DNA from: Ruegeria marina
GTDB lineage: Bacteria; Pseudomonadota; Alphaproteobacteria; Rhodobacterales; Rhodobacteraceae
Reading direction: 5' to 3'
Assembly: GCF_900101475.1 (NCBI RefSeq)
Contig: NZ_FMZV01000013.1
Coordinates: 1-64,000 of the forward strand
Length of the DNA stretch: 64,000 nt
Positions 38,397 to 46,541 of this stretch are shown one piece after another (positions within the stretch are counted from its first letter, which is position 1; the number at the start of each line of letters is the position of its first letter). The notes beneath the pieces were generated by a model. The model had not been told where the DNA came from and did not search any database. It saw only the letters and a list, made by a program, of their open reading frames with translations. Both the position numbers and the translations under genes were made by a program.

Positions 38397-38504
38397 TCAG
38401 ATCACGTCGCGGCCGGACTGGCGATCATCGTCTTCGCCGGGGCCGTACATGTTGATTTCCATACCGCATTTGATTTCGCGAGCGACGGGTTTGCTCCAGG
38501 CCAT
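38397..38504 (-). CDS. pqqA: PQQ precursor peptide
   Basis: A 35-residue ribosomal precursor. The core 'CGMEINMYGPGE' supplies Glu16 and Tyr20 with the required E-x-x-x-Y spacing. ATG 38504 is preceded by GGAGGAGA at ideal distance. The tail after Tyr20 is 15 residues long and acidic, ending 'GRDVI', which is longer than in the 23- to 29-residue PqqA peptides I recall. The gene is followed after 16 bases by pqqB and preceded by an operator-like palindrome at 38542. Confidence 0.93.
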   Translation of the reverse strand: MAWSKPVAREIKCGMEINMYGPGEDDDRQSGRDVI

Positions 38505-38541
38505 GGTGTCTCCTCCTTTTACTTGAGCGAGGAAAGAATAC

Positions 38542-38556
38542 CGAATTCGGAATGCA
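38542..38556. promoter_or_regulatory. Operator-like palindrome upstream of pqqA (copy 2 of 4)
   Basis: CGAATTC-G-GAATGCA, two mismatches from TGAATTC-N-GAATTCA, inside a perfect CCGAATTCGG core (38541-38550). It lies 38 bases upstream of the pqqA start on the minus strand, a position suitable for repression of pqqABCDE. Confidence 0.55.
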
Positions 38557-38675
38557 AGACAAGAATGAAGATTCTGGCTGATGCCGAAAGGATCGGGGCT
38601 GGAGCCGATTCGCACTTGATTTCCAAGGCTAATGCGCTGGTGGATAACACATATTTAATTTGCGTCTTTCCGCGC

Positions 38676-38719
38676 TTGACAATGAGGGACTGTATTCCCC
38701 ATTCTGAATTCAGAATTCG
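38676..38719 (+). promoter_or_regulatory. Promoter with operator-like palindrome for the cytochrome/PQQ dehydrogenase unit (copy 3 of 4)
   Basis: A perfect -35 box TTGACA at 38676-38681 is followed by the palindrome TGAATTC-A-GAATTCG at 38705-38719 (one mismatch from consensus), embedded in the perfect 16-bp palindrome at 38701-38716. The palindrome begins where a -10 box would end, so a bound regulator would block RNA polymerase. The -10 sequence itself is weak. Confidence 0.65.
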
Positions 38720-38748
38720 GAACCCCGAATCCTGATGGGAGGAATCAC

Positions 38749-39141
38749 ATGCCGATGAGGCTGAACACGCTGTCCGCAGTGTCCGGGATCGTTTTTGCCC
38801 TTGGGTTTGCCGTGGTGTCGCAAGGTGCGGTCGCCGATGCCGCAACCGTCACGACCGCCGTGCCCGCCGAGGTCATGGAGGAGGGGGCAGCGCTCTACAA
38901 GAAAAATTGCCGCTTCTGCCATGGCACAAATGGCACGTCGGGCAAGCGGCTGGCCGGGAACGAGATGCTCGCCGACTCCGATTATGTGGCGACCGTGATC
39001 CTGACCGGTCCCGGCTACATGACACCGTTCGAAGAACATCTGAGCGACGAGGAAATCGCGCTGATCACGACTTACGTCCGCAACGCCTGGGGTCATGCCT
39101 ATGGCCCGATGCAGGCGGATGATGTGGCGCAGCTGCGCTGA
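38749..39141 (+). CDS. Periplasmic c-type cytochrome, likely electron acceptor of the PQQ dehydrogenase
   Basis: A 130-residue monoheme cytochrome c. The signal peptide spans roughly the first 31 residues ('SGIVFALGFAVVSQGAVADA'). The heme site is 'CRFCH', and a Met axial ligand is probably in 'GPGYMTPFEEHL'. Size and position directly upstream of the PQQ alcohol dehydrogenase match the class I cytochromes that accept its electrons. ATG 38749 has GGGAGGA upstream. First gene of the rightward unit behind the operator at 38705. Confidence 0.9.
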   Translation: MPMRLNTLSAVSGIVFALGFAVVSQGAVADAATVTTAVPAEVMEEGAALYKKNCRFCHGTNGTSGKRLAGNEMLADSDYVATVILTGPGYMTPFEEHLSDEEIALITTYVRNAWGHAYGPMQADDVAQLR

Positions 39142-39223
39142 CAATACCCGGGCTGGAGGAGAGTCCCGGGTTTTCACCAAAGCCCAAAGGCAGGGTGCCA
39201 AACGGGCAAATAGGGAGACTGAC

Positions 39224-40951
39224 ATGAAACGCAAATCCTGGCTTCTGGCCACATCCCTGGCGGCGCTGAGCTTCGCCGTGCCGCTTCAGGCAGGCGAGAT
39301 CGCCGATTACGCAAGTGTGACCGCCGAGCGGCTCGCGGCGCCGGAAGACGGCAACTGGCTCTTGACCCGCCGGACCTATGACGGTCAGGCACACAGCCCG
39401 CTCACCGAGATCACCAAGGATAACGTCGCGGGTCTTCAGGTCGCCTGGAGCCTGCCCACCGGCCCCTATGTGAAGCTGTCCGATTTCGCAGCACTGCCCG
39501 CGCGTCCGGCGCATCAGGCGCCTGCGCTGGTCAATGACGGTGTCATGTTCATGACCACGCCGGATCAGCAGATCATCGCTGTCGACGCCGCCACCGGTGC
39601 CGAGCATTGGCGCTTCCGTCACGATCTGCCCTCGGAGATCATCCCGGTCCACCCGACCAACCGTGGTGTGGCGCTTTGGGAAGACAAGCTCTTCATGGCG
39701 ACGCTGGATGCCAAGGTCGTGGCTGTCGATGCCAAGACTGGCGCCAAGCTTTGGGAAGCGACCATGGAGAACTGGGAGAACGGCTATTATAGCACGCTTG
39801 CCCCGCTCGTCGTGGATGGCGTCGTGATGGCCGGTGTCTCGGGCGGCGAATTCGGTATTCGCGGTTTCGTGCAGGGTTTTGACGCCAACACCGGTGACAG
39901 CCTGTGGAAGACCCATACCATCCCCGCACCGGGTGAACCGGGTTCGGAAACCTGGCCGGGCGACACCTGGAAGACGGGTGGCGGTTCGGTCTGGATCACC
40001 GGCAACTACGACCTCAAGAACGGCTTGGCGATGTGGGGCGTGGGCAACGCGGCACCCTGGATCGGCGACATGCGTCCGGGTGACAACCTTTACACCACCT
40101 CGACCATCGGCATCGACCCCAAGACCGGCAACATCGACACGCATTTCCAGTACCACTGGAACGACAGCTGGGACTGGGACGAAGTGGTTCCGCCGACCCT
40201 CATGACGCTCGACGGTCAGGACCTTGCCGTGCGTTTCGCGCGCAATGGCTGGATCTACAAGATGGACCGCACCGGCGGCGCCTTGAAGTTCATCGAAGGC
40301 ACGCCCTACGTCTTCCAGAACGTCTTCACCGGTCTGGATGAGAACGGCCGCCCCTCCTACAATCCCGACCACGTGGCGGGCACCGGCAAGCGTGCCGATT
40401 TCTGTCCCTCGGCCTGGGGCGGGCGCGACTGGCCGGCCGAGGCCTATAACCCGAACCTCGCCACGGTCTTCATCTCGGTGAACGAGAACCACTGCGGCTC
40501 GGCCGAAGGCTCTCCGGTGGAATACGAACCGGGCGTGCTGTTCCTTGGCTCCGGCCTTGAGATGGCCCCGACAGAGGCCGCCAAGGACCATATCGGCGCG
40601 CTGCAGGCCTGGGACATCCGGACCATGGAGAAGAAGTGGCAGGTCAACTTCAAGTCGCCGAACTGGGGTCCGGTCTTGTCCACAGAGGGTGGTCTGGTCT
40701 TCGTTGGCGGCACGGGTGACGCGATGTTCCGCGCCTTCGACGCCGAGTCGGGCGAGGTGCTGTTCGAGCACCAGATGGACGGCGGCATCATCGCGCCTCC
40801 GACCAGCTTCGAGGTTGACGGCAAGCAATACATCGCCGTGACCACCGGCTGGGGCGTCGATGGCGACCGCTTCCAGGGATACATCGATGCCGGCATGGGC
40901 ACCGAGACCAAGATCCCGCAGGGCGGCACCATCTGGGTCTTCGCACTCTGA
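39224..40951 (+). CDS. PQQ-dependent methanol/ethanol-family dehydrogenase, lanthanide-type metal site
   Basis: A 575-residue periplasmic quinoprotein with a signal peptide ('LLATSLAALSFAVPLQAG') and an eight-bladed propeller. Metal/catalytic residues: Glu209 ('GGEFGIRG'), Asn275 ('GVGNAAPW') and catalytic Asp317, with a further Asp319 ('SWDWDE'). Asp at +2 is the feature that separates lanthanide enzymes (XoxF, PedH, ExaF) from calcium enzymes, which carry Ala, Ser or Thr there. The vicinal Cys-Cys usually found before 'NRGVA' is absent ('PVHPTNRGVALW'). A Cys394/Cys424 pair remains. No heme domain, so it needs the adjacent cytochrome. Substrate: primary alcohol, identity unknown. Confidence 0.92.
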   Translation: MKRKSWLLATSLAALSFAVPLQAGEIADYASVTAERLAAPEDGNWLLTRRTYDGQAHSPLTEITKDNVAGLQVAWSLPTGPYVKLSDFAALPARPAHQAPALVNDGVMFMTTPDQQIIAVDAATGAEHWRFRHDLPSEIIPVHPTNRGVALWEDKLFMATLDAKVVAVDAKTGAKLWEATMENWENGYYSTLAPLVVDGVVMAGVSGGEFGIRGFVQGFDANTGDSLWKTHTIPAPGEPGSETWPGDTWKTGGGSVWITGNYDLKNGLAMWGVGNAAPWIGDMRPGDNLYTTSTIGIDPKTGNIDTHFQYHWNDSWDWDEVVPPTLMTLDGQDLAVRFARNGWIYKMDRTGGALKFIEGTPYVFQNVFTGLDENGRPSYNPDHVAGTGKRADFCPSAWGGRDWPAEAYNPNLATVFISVNENHCGSAEGSPVEYEPGVLFLGSGLEMAPTEAAKDHIGALQAWDIRTMEKKWQVNFKSPNWGPVLSTEGGLVFVGGTGDAMFRAFDAESGEVLFEHQMDGGIIAPPTSFEVDGKQYIAVTTGWGVDGDRFQGYIDAGMGTETKIPQGGTIWVFAL

Positions 40952-40961
40952 TCCTCCCCCC

Positions 40962-40986
40962 GGGGCGGGCGTTCAGCGCCCGTCCC
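40962..40986 (+). terminator. Hairpin after the PQQ dehydrogenase gene
   Basis: A 10-bp stem with one G-T pair, GGGGCGGGCG at 40962-40971 and CGCCCGTCCC at 40977-40986, 5-base loop, followed by the pyrimidine-rich ACCTCTTCCTG. It probably reduces readthrough into the transporter-like genes after the highly expressed dehydrogenase. Confidence 0.6.
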
Positions 40987-41023
40987 ACCTCTTCCTGTCT
41001 GACTGGCCCCGTGGAGATCCGTA

Positions 41024-41818
41024 ATGTTCCGTTCGCTTGCCCTTTCCGTGCTGACGCTGGCAATTGCCGCGCCTGCCGCGGCCTGGGAGCTGGCGGTATG
41101 TTCAGATCCTGCGGGGCTTCCTTATTCTGCGCGTGACGAAAGCGGGTATGACAACCGCATCGCCGCGATCCTGGCCGATGAACTGGGAGCCGATCTGCGA
41201 TTTGTCTGGATGCCGGATAACCGCCAGCGCACCGCGCGCGGTTTTCTGCACGAAGGCGCCTGCGATGTGATCATGGGCGTGATCGACGGTCAGAACGGCA
41301 CGCTGACCAGCCATGCCTATTACCGCACCACCTATGTGTTTGTCAGCCGGGATGGCGCTGTGACATCGCTCGATTCCCCGGAACTGGCGGATATGCGCAT
41401 TGGTGTGATCGGCGGCGCGCGACGCACGACGCCGGCCTCTGTCGGGCTGATGCGGCGGGGCTATCTGAGCCAAATTGTGCATTTCGGTGCTTCCGCGACC
41501 GCAGGCGAAACCGAAACCGCCATGCTGGATGCGCTTGAGACGGGCGAGATCGACCTCGCTATTCTCTGGGGTCCGATGGCCGCGCATCTGGAACGCGACG
41601 GTCTGGTGACCTCTCCGGTTGCCCCCGAGATCGACATTCCCTTTCTACCGATGTTCGCCGCGCTGACCGTCGGCGTGCGTCCACAGGACGAAGCGTTGCG
41701 CGATGCAATTGACCATGCGCTGGCCCAGCGCTGGGACGATGTGCAGGCCGTGCTGACCGAGGCTTCGGTGCCGGTGTTGTACCTGCCGCAACCACAATTG
41801 CCGGAGGCCACGCAATGA
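41024..41818 (+). CDS. Quinoprotein-associated substrate-binding-like protein (MxaJ/XoxJ type)
   Basis: A 264-residue periplasmic protein with signal peptide ('LALSVLTLAIAAPAAAW'). Its N-terminal mature part 'LAVCSDPAGLPYSARDESGYDNRIA' and 'GACDVIMGVIDGQNG' match the solute-binding-like proteins that accompany methanol-type dehydrogenases (MxaJ, XoxJ). XoxJ is thought to help activate the dehydrogenase rather than to transport. It overlaps the next gene by 4 bases. Placement right after the dehydrogenase supports a maturation or partner role. Confidence 0.88.
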   Translation: MFRSLALSVLTLAIAAPAAAWELAVCSDPAGLPYSARDESGYDNRIAAILADELGADLRFVWMPDNRQRTARGFLHEGACDVIMGVIDGQNGTLTSHAYYRTTYVFVSRDGAVTSLDSPELADMRIGVIGGARRTTPASVGLMRRGYLSQIVHFGASATAGETETAMLDALETGEIDLAILWGPMAAHLERDGLVTSPVAPEIDIPFLPMFAALTVGVRPQDEALRDAIDHALAQRWDDVQAVLTEASVPVLYLPQPQLPEATQ

Positions 41819-43110
41819 CCGCGCGTATGACCCGGCGGAGCCTTCTGGGCGGTATGGTGGTCACGCCCGCGCTGCTGACTGCGGCTTTTGCGCAAGGCGG
41901 ATTTGACCTGCGCGTAGGTGTCGTGCTTCCTCTGGGTGGCCCTTCCCGTTCGGAAGGCACTGAAAACCTTGAGGAGATTGCCGAAATCGCGCGTCAGGGC
42001 GCGATCATGGGCGAAGAGGAAATGGGCCGCAACGGCGCCCTCTTTGGCCATCAGGTCACGCTGTTGCAGGCCAACGCGCCCGGCGCCGAGGCGGCGGAAC
42101 GCGCTGCGCGGCGCATGGTGGCGCTGGACGGTGCGCAGGTGCTGGTCGGCGGCTTTTCCGAGGCCGAGGCACGGGCCCTGGGAAAGGTGGCCGAAGATAC
42201 CGGCATCCTGTTCCTCAACATCGCGGCGACAAGTGACGCGCTGCGCGCCGAATGCGGCAGCCAGACCTTCCACATCGAGGCCAGCGCGGCCATGTATCTC
42301 GACGCGCTGGCGGGTTGGTATGTGCGCGCCGGGCATCGGCGCTGGGTGATCCTGCATGGGACCGATCCTGAAGGCGCCGCGCGTCTGGCGCGCGCCCGGG
42401 CCAGCCTTTCCAACCGGCACTGGGGCGCAAAGATCGCCGCGACAGTACCGGTCGAAGGGCGAGAATTCGCCCCTGCGTTGGCGGCTGTCGCGTCGGAAAA
42501 GCCCGACGCGGTGCTGCTTTTGACCGACTGGCATACCCAGCTTGATTTCCTCGCCCGCTACGAGGCCGAGGGGCTGCGCGTACCCGTGGCCGCCTTCCCC
42601 GAGGCCGCCACCCAGACCCGCAGTTTCTATTCCGCCGCGATGGCCGCCGCATCTCATGCCGGTGCCGGGCACCGCGCCGCGCTCTGGGAACCGACGCTTG
42701 ATGCCTATGGCGCACGCGAGTTGAACGCACGGGCCGCCGCACGCTGGGGCCGGCCGCTGGATTCCGTTGGTTGGGCGGCATTTCAGGCGATGAAGATAGC
42801 CTATGACGCGGCACAATTCGGCGGCGCAGCAGAGGGCAAGGCTATGGCGGAATGGCTGGCACGCGAGGGCAGCGTGCTGGACCTGCACAAAGGGATCGGC
42901 GTCAGCTTCCGACCCTGGGATCATCAACTGCGCCAGTCGCTGTATCTGGTCGATCTGAACCCCGAGGCGGGCACCTCGCGCGACGTGGACGCGGTCAAGA
43001 ACCGGGCGCATTTGGTTGGCGAATTGCCCGCCATCTACATGCCCGGCACCGATCCGGTGGAACGGCTGGATCAACTGGGTGACATCACACCGCGCGGCAA
43101 ATGTGAATAA
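41815..43110 (+). CDS. ABC transporter substrate-binding protein of the PQQ alcohol dehydrogenase system
   Basis: A 431-residue type I periplasmic binding protein related to branched-chain amino acid receptors, of the subgroup known from PQQ-alcohol-dehydrogenase gene neighbourhoods. The N-terminus 'MTRRSLLGGMVVTPALLTAAFAQG' is a Tat-like signal. 'VGVVLPLGGPSRSEGTENLEE' and 'LVGGFSEAEARALG' are fold markers. It overlaps the previous gene and lies 15 bases before the beta-propeller gene. What it binds is unknown, since the transporter downstream is of exporter type. Confidence 0.85.
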   Translation: MTARMTRRSLLGGMVVTPALLTAAFAQGGFDLRVGVVLPLGGPSRSEGTENLEEIAEIARQGAIMGEEEMGRNGALFGHQVTLLQANAPGAEAAERAARRMVALDGAQVLVGGFSEAEARALGKVAEDTGILFLNIAATSDALRAECGSQTFHIEASAAMYLDALAGWYVRAGHRRWVILHGTDPEGAARLARARASLSNRHWGAKIAATVPVEGREFAPALAAVASEKPDAVLLLTDWHTQLDFLARYEAEGLRVPVAAFPEAATQTRSFYSAAMAAASHAGAGHRAALWEPTLDAYGARELNARAAARWGRPLDSVGWAAFQAMKIAYDAAQFGGAAEGKAMAEWLAREGSVLDLHKGIGVSFRPWDHQLRQSLYLVDLNPEAGTSRDVDAVKNRAHLVGELPAIYMPGTDPVERLDQLGDITPRGKCE

Positions 43111-43125
43111 GGGGGAGGACACAAC

Positions 43126-44124
43126 ATGCTTTGCAAGACCTTGACGGCAATGGCGCTGATTTTGACGGCAACGGTGTCCTCTGCCGAACAGTTCCGACTG
43201 TTCGTCTCGAACGAATATGGCGCGAACCTGTCGGTGCTTTCGTCTGACGCCAGCCAGCACGGCGAGATCGAGATTTCGGGTCGTCCCGGCGATGTCCGCC
43301 CCCGTGGCATGGCCCTCAGCCCCGACGGCAAAATCGTCTATGTCGCGGTGAGCGATTTCCTGCCGCAGACGGAAAAGCCCGAGGATGCCATCGTTGCCAT
43401 CGACGTGGCCAGCAATGAAATCCTGCGCCGCTACCGCGCGGGCGGCAATCCCGAACGCATCGCCATCAGCCCCGATGGCAAGCAGATCTGGGCCGCCCTG
43501 GAAGCCATAGCCCAAGGCGTCGGCATCGACGCCGTGACCGGCGAGGAACTGGGCCGTTTTCCCACGGGTGTTGAACCCGAGGGTGTCGACGTCAGCCCCG
43601 ATGGCCGCTGGGCCTATATCACCGGCGAGACCAGCCATACCGTCACCGTGATCGACACGCAGGCGCTCAAGATCGTCACCCATATGCTGGTCGGCAACCG
43701 CCCTCGCGACGTGGTGTTCTCGCCAGACAGCACCCGCGCCTATGCCAGCGCCGAGATCGGCGGAACGATTTCCGTAATCGATGTCACTCAGCACCGGGTG
43801 ATCGGCACGATCTCGCTGGGGCTGGATTCACGTCCGGTCGAGGTGGACCTGAGTCCGGACGGCAAGCTGTTGTATGTCGCGGGCGGCGGGACCAGCGCGG
43901 TCTATGTGGTCGACACCGAAAAGGGCGAGGTCGCCCATGTGATCAAGGAACGCATGGGGCGTCGCCCCTGGGGCGTGACGGTCAGCCCCGATGGCAGCAC
44001 TGTCTATACCGCCAACGGCCTCAGCGACAGCGTAAGTGTGATCGACACCGCCTGCATGTGCGTGACGGATGAAATCGCAGCAGGGCGTGGTGCCCATTCC
44101 ATCGAGGTTGGCCATGTGGACTGA
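43126..44124 (+). CDS. Exported YVTN-type beta-propeller protein, PQQ-catabolism associated
   Basis: A 332-residue protein with a signal peptide ('MLCKTLTAMALILTATVSSA') and about seven propeller repeats marked by 'ALSPDGKIVYVA', 'AISPDGKQIWAA', 'DVSPDGRWAYIT', 'VFSPDSTRAYAS', 'DLSPDGKLLYVA' and 'TVSPDGSTVYTA'. The C-terminus has a pair of cysteines ('DTACMCVTDE'). Family members occur with PQQ dehydrogenases and ABC genes; the function is unproven. Its last 11 bases overlap the next gene. Confidence 0.87.
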   Translation: MLCKTLTAMALILTATVSSAEQFRLFVSNEYGANLSVLSSDASQHGEIEISGRPGDVRPRGMALSPDGKIVYVAVSDFLPQTEKPEDAIVAIDVASNEILRRYRAGGNPERIAISPDGKQIWAALEAIAQGVGIDAVTGEELGRFPTGVEPEGVDVSPDGRWAYITGETSHTVTVIDTQALKIVTHMLVGNRPRDVVFSPDSTRAYASAEIGGTISVIDVTQHRVIGTISLGLDSRPVEVDLSPDGKLLYVAGGGTSAVYVVDTEKGEVAHVIKERMGRRPWGVTVSPDGSTVYTANGLSDSVSVIDTACMCVTDEIAAGRGAHSIEVGHVD

Positions 44125-44875
44125 TCGCATTGCGCTGAGCGCCGCTCTGGCCGCATTGATGATGCCCGCATGGGCGGACTATGCAAATGCGCCATTCCAT
44201 GATCGCGCCTACGAGGTGGCCGATACCGCCCTGCGTGTGCTGGAGGGCGAGGCTGTGGCCGTTCCGACGGAGGACGCGCCGCTGGCGGCCGCTGTGGCGG
44301 CGCTGCTTCTGATTTCTGAAGTCGGCCTAGCCGAGGCGTTTGAAGAGGCGGTCGAGGGGGATGACGAGGAGGAGGACGCAAGCAACGGGGATGGCTACGC
44401 CAATGCCTACGCCTTATTGCAAACCGTCCGCCCCTGGGTGGCCGCAGTGCCGTCTGATGCCGAGATTGTTGACCTGATGGGTCGGCTCGACGCGTTGATG
44501 CCCACAGCGGAGCGTCCGGAAAAGCTCGATGCCGATCCCGAGGCCGCCGAGGTTGTGGCGCAGGCCCTGGTGGGGCAACTGGAGCGGGCGGCGAATGCCG
44601 ATCTCTATCTGGGGCGTGATCTGGCCCGGGCCATGGCGACGGTGTCGCAACTGGCCGCGCACGGCTGCGCCTATGATGAAGCGGTCCGTCCACGCTGGTT
44701 CGAGATTGCAGCACTTTATTTCGAAGACGCGCTCGAAGCGCCGCTTTCGGTCATGGCGGCGGACCCGGCCGAGCAGATCGAGGACGGGCTGGAGCGCTTG
44801 CGGGATGGCGATCTGTCGGCCTGCGATTCCGTGGGCAAGGCTTTCGTGGATGCAAAAGAGAGGCTGTTCCCATGA
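44114..44875 (+). CDS. Acidic exported protein of unknown function
   Basis: A 253-residue protein I cannot assign. It starts with a signal peptide ('MWTDRIALSAALAALMMPAWA') and continues as an Ala/Glu/Asp-rich, mostly helical chain with a very acidic stretch ('AVEGDDEEEDASNGDG', about residues 84-99). ATG 44114, inside the end of the propeller gene, is preferred because it places the signal peptide at the N-terminus; an ATG 45 bases upstream is possible. It overlaps the ABC ATPase gene by 4 bases, so it belongs to the transporter set. Metal binding by the acidic patch is only a suggestion. Confidence 0.75.
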   Translation: MWTDRIALSAALAALMMPAWADYANAPFHDRAYEVADTALRVLEGEAVAVPTEDAPLAAAVAALLLISEVGLAEAFEEAVEGDDEEEDASNGDGYANAYALLQTVRPWVAAVPSDAEIVDLMGRLDALMPTAERPEKLDADPEAAEVVAQALVGQLERAANADLYLGRDLARAMATVSQLAAHGCAYDEAVRPRWFEIAALYFEDALEAPLSVMAADPAEQIEDGLERLRDGDLSACDSVGKAFVDAKERLFP

Positions 44876-45663
44876 GTGCTGTCCCTATCATCGAGGCCCG
44901 CGAACTATCCCGCCGCTTTGGCGGAAGGGCAGTGGTCACGAATGTCAGCCTGAACCTGAATGAAGGCGAGTCTCTGGCACTGATCGGACCGAACGGGGCC
45001 GGCAAGACCACCACGCTGGGCATGCTGACCACGGCGTTGCGCCCCGACAGCGGCTCTGTGCGGATCGCCGGACAGGACGCGCTGGCCGATCCGCGCAGGG
45101 CGCGCGCAATGCTCGGGGTGCTGTTCCAGGACCCGGCGCTGGATGATCGCATGACCCCGCGCGAGACCTTGCGCCTGCACGCCGCGCTGCATGGGTTGCC
45201 TCGGAGGGACACCGCGGCGCTGGTGGCCGATGCGCTGGAACGCGCCGGGCTGTCCGAGGCGGCGGACCGGACCATTCGCGGCTTTTCCGGCGGCATGAAG
45301 CGGCGGCTGGAACTGGCCCGCGCTCTGATGCATGAACCGCGCCTGCTGGTGCTGGATGAACCCACGCTGGGGTTGGACCCGCAGGGGCGGCTCGATCTCT
45401 GGGCGCGGATCGGGGCATTGCGGGCGTCCGGCATGGCGGTGCTGATGACCACCCATGTGTTGAGCGAGGCCGAAAGCTTTGACCGTGTCGGCATTCTGGA
45501 TGGCGGGCGACTGGTGGCGCTGGATACGCCCCGGGCACTGAAACTGGCACATGGCGGGTCGTCGGAGGCCAGCCTTGACGATGTGTTCTTTCATCTCACC
45601 GGCCGGGCGCTGCGCGATGGCGACGCGCCCTTGCGCCCCGCGCTGGTTCGGAGGCGGGCATGA
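44872..45663 (+). CDS. ABC transporter ATP-binding protein, PQQ dehydrogenase-associated (PedA-like)
   Basis: A 263-residue ABC ATPase of the ABC-2 exporter type. Walker A 'GPNGAGKTT' (about 39-47), signature 'FSGGMKRRLE', Walker B 'LLVLDEPTLGLDPQ' and switch 'MTTHVLSEAE' are intact. It overlaps the genes on both sides by 4 bases (acidic protein, permease). Related ATPases are encoded beside PQQ alcohol dehydrogenases in pseudomonads (ped region). Cargo unknown. Confidence 0.9.
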   Translation: MSAVPIIEARELSRRFGGRAVVTNVSLNLNEGESLALIGPNGAGKTTTLGMLTTALRPDSGSVRIAGQDALADPRRARAMLGVLFQDPALDDRMTPRETLRLHAALHGLPRRDTAALVADALERAGLSEAADRTIRGFSGGMKRRLELARALMHEPRLLVLDEPTLGLDPQGRLDLWARIGALRASGMAVLMTTHVLSEAESFDRVGILDGGRLVALDTPRALKLAHGGSSEASLDDVFFHLTGRALRDGDAPLRPALVRRRA

Positions 45664-46541
45664 TTGCCGCGGACCAAATGACCGGCGCAATTGATACGCG
45701 TGTGATCTGGGCGCTGTGGCGGCGCGAGGTCACTTCATATCTGCGCGACCGGTCGCAGGTCTTTGGCGGTTTCTCGCGCACCGTGCTGTGGCTGGTGATC
45801 CTGGGCTTCGGGCTTGGCGCAACGCTGCGCGAGATCGAGGGTTATTCCTATTCGCAATACATCCTGCCCGGTGTAATGGTTCTGAACGTGCTGTTCGCGT
45901 CGATGCAATCGGCTTTTGCCCTGGTTTATGACCGCAAGCACGGGCTCTTGCGTCAGGTGCTGGTGTCGCCTGCGCCGCTCATGTCGGTGACGCTTGGCAA
46001 GCTGTCGGGCGGGGCCACGATTGCGGTGCTGCAAGGCTCCATCCCGCTGCTGTTCGCGCCGGTGATCGGTGTACCGCTGAGCCTGCCGGGCCTGCTGGCG
46101 GCCTGGGCGGTGATGTTCGCCATGGGATTCGCCCTGACCGGGGTGGGGGTGGTGATCGCCCTGCGCCTCAAGGGATTGCAGGGCTTCGGCAGCATCTCGA
46201 ACGGGGTGATCCAGCCGCTTTACTTCCTGTCAGGCTCGATCTTTCCGCTCAAGGGCATCGTTGGCGGGATCGGTTTTCTCGATATTCCGCAAGGCTTGCG
46301 TGACGAGCTGCGCAGCCACGGCATTTACGCCATCGGTGGAGGCTGGGTCGTGGAACTGCCGCTCTGGCTTGAGGTCATCGTGCGGGCCAATCCCATCAGC
46401 TACCAGCTTGACCTCATGCGCGAGGCGCTTTTGGGGTATCATCAATTGCCCCAGGACTTGGGGCTGGCAATCTGCGCGGGCTTTCCGCTGGCCGCACTGG
46501 CGGCTGCGTATTGGGCGCTGAGCAACATCCGGCAAGGTTGA
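45660..46541 (+). CDS. ABC-2 type permease, PQQ dehydrogenase-associated (PedC-like)
   Basis: A 293-residue inner-membrane protein with about six hydrophobic helices, for example 'TVLWLVILGFGLGATL', 'LLAAWAVMFAMGFALTGVGVVI' and a C-terminal 'LAICAGFPLAALAAAYWAL'. ABC-2 permeases export drugs, polysaccharides or other compounds. It ends the unit that begins with the cytochrome gene; the next promoter lies at its 3' end. Confidence 0.88.
   Translation: MIAADQMTGAIDTRVIWALWRREVTSYLRDRSQVFGGFSRTVLWLVILGFGLGATLREIEGYSYSQYILPGVMVLNVLFASMQSAFALVYDRKHGLLRQVLVSPAPLMSVTLGKLSGGATIAVLQGSIPLLFAPVIGVPLSLPGLLAAWAVMFAMGFALTGVGVVIALRLKGLQGFGSISNGVIQPLYFLSGSIFPLKGIVGGIGFLDIPQGLRDELRSHGIYAIGGGWVVELPLWLEVIVRANPISYQLDLMREALLGYHQLPQDLGLAICAGFPLAALAAAYWALSNIRQG

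Noticed and set aside
38521-38748. CRISPR-like or iteron-like repeats suggested by the recurring GAATTC
   Set aside because: There are only single palindromes at separate promoters, with no array, no spacers and no regular spacing; operator sites explain them better.
39224-40951. Classical calcium methanol dehydrogenase MxaF
   Set aside because: There is no mxaI small-subunit gene, the +2 residue after the catalytic Asp is Asp, and the vicinal Cys pair is absent.
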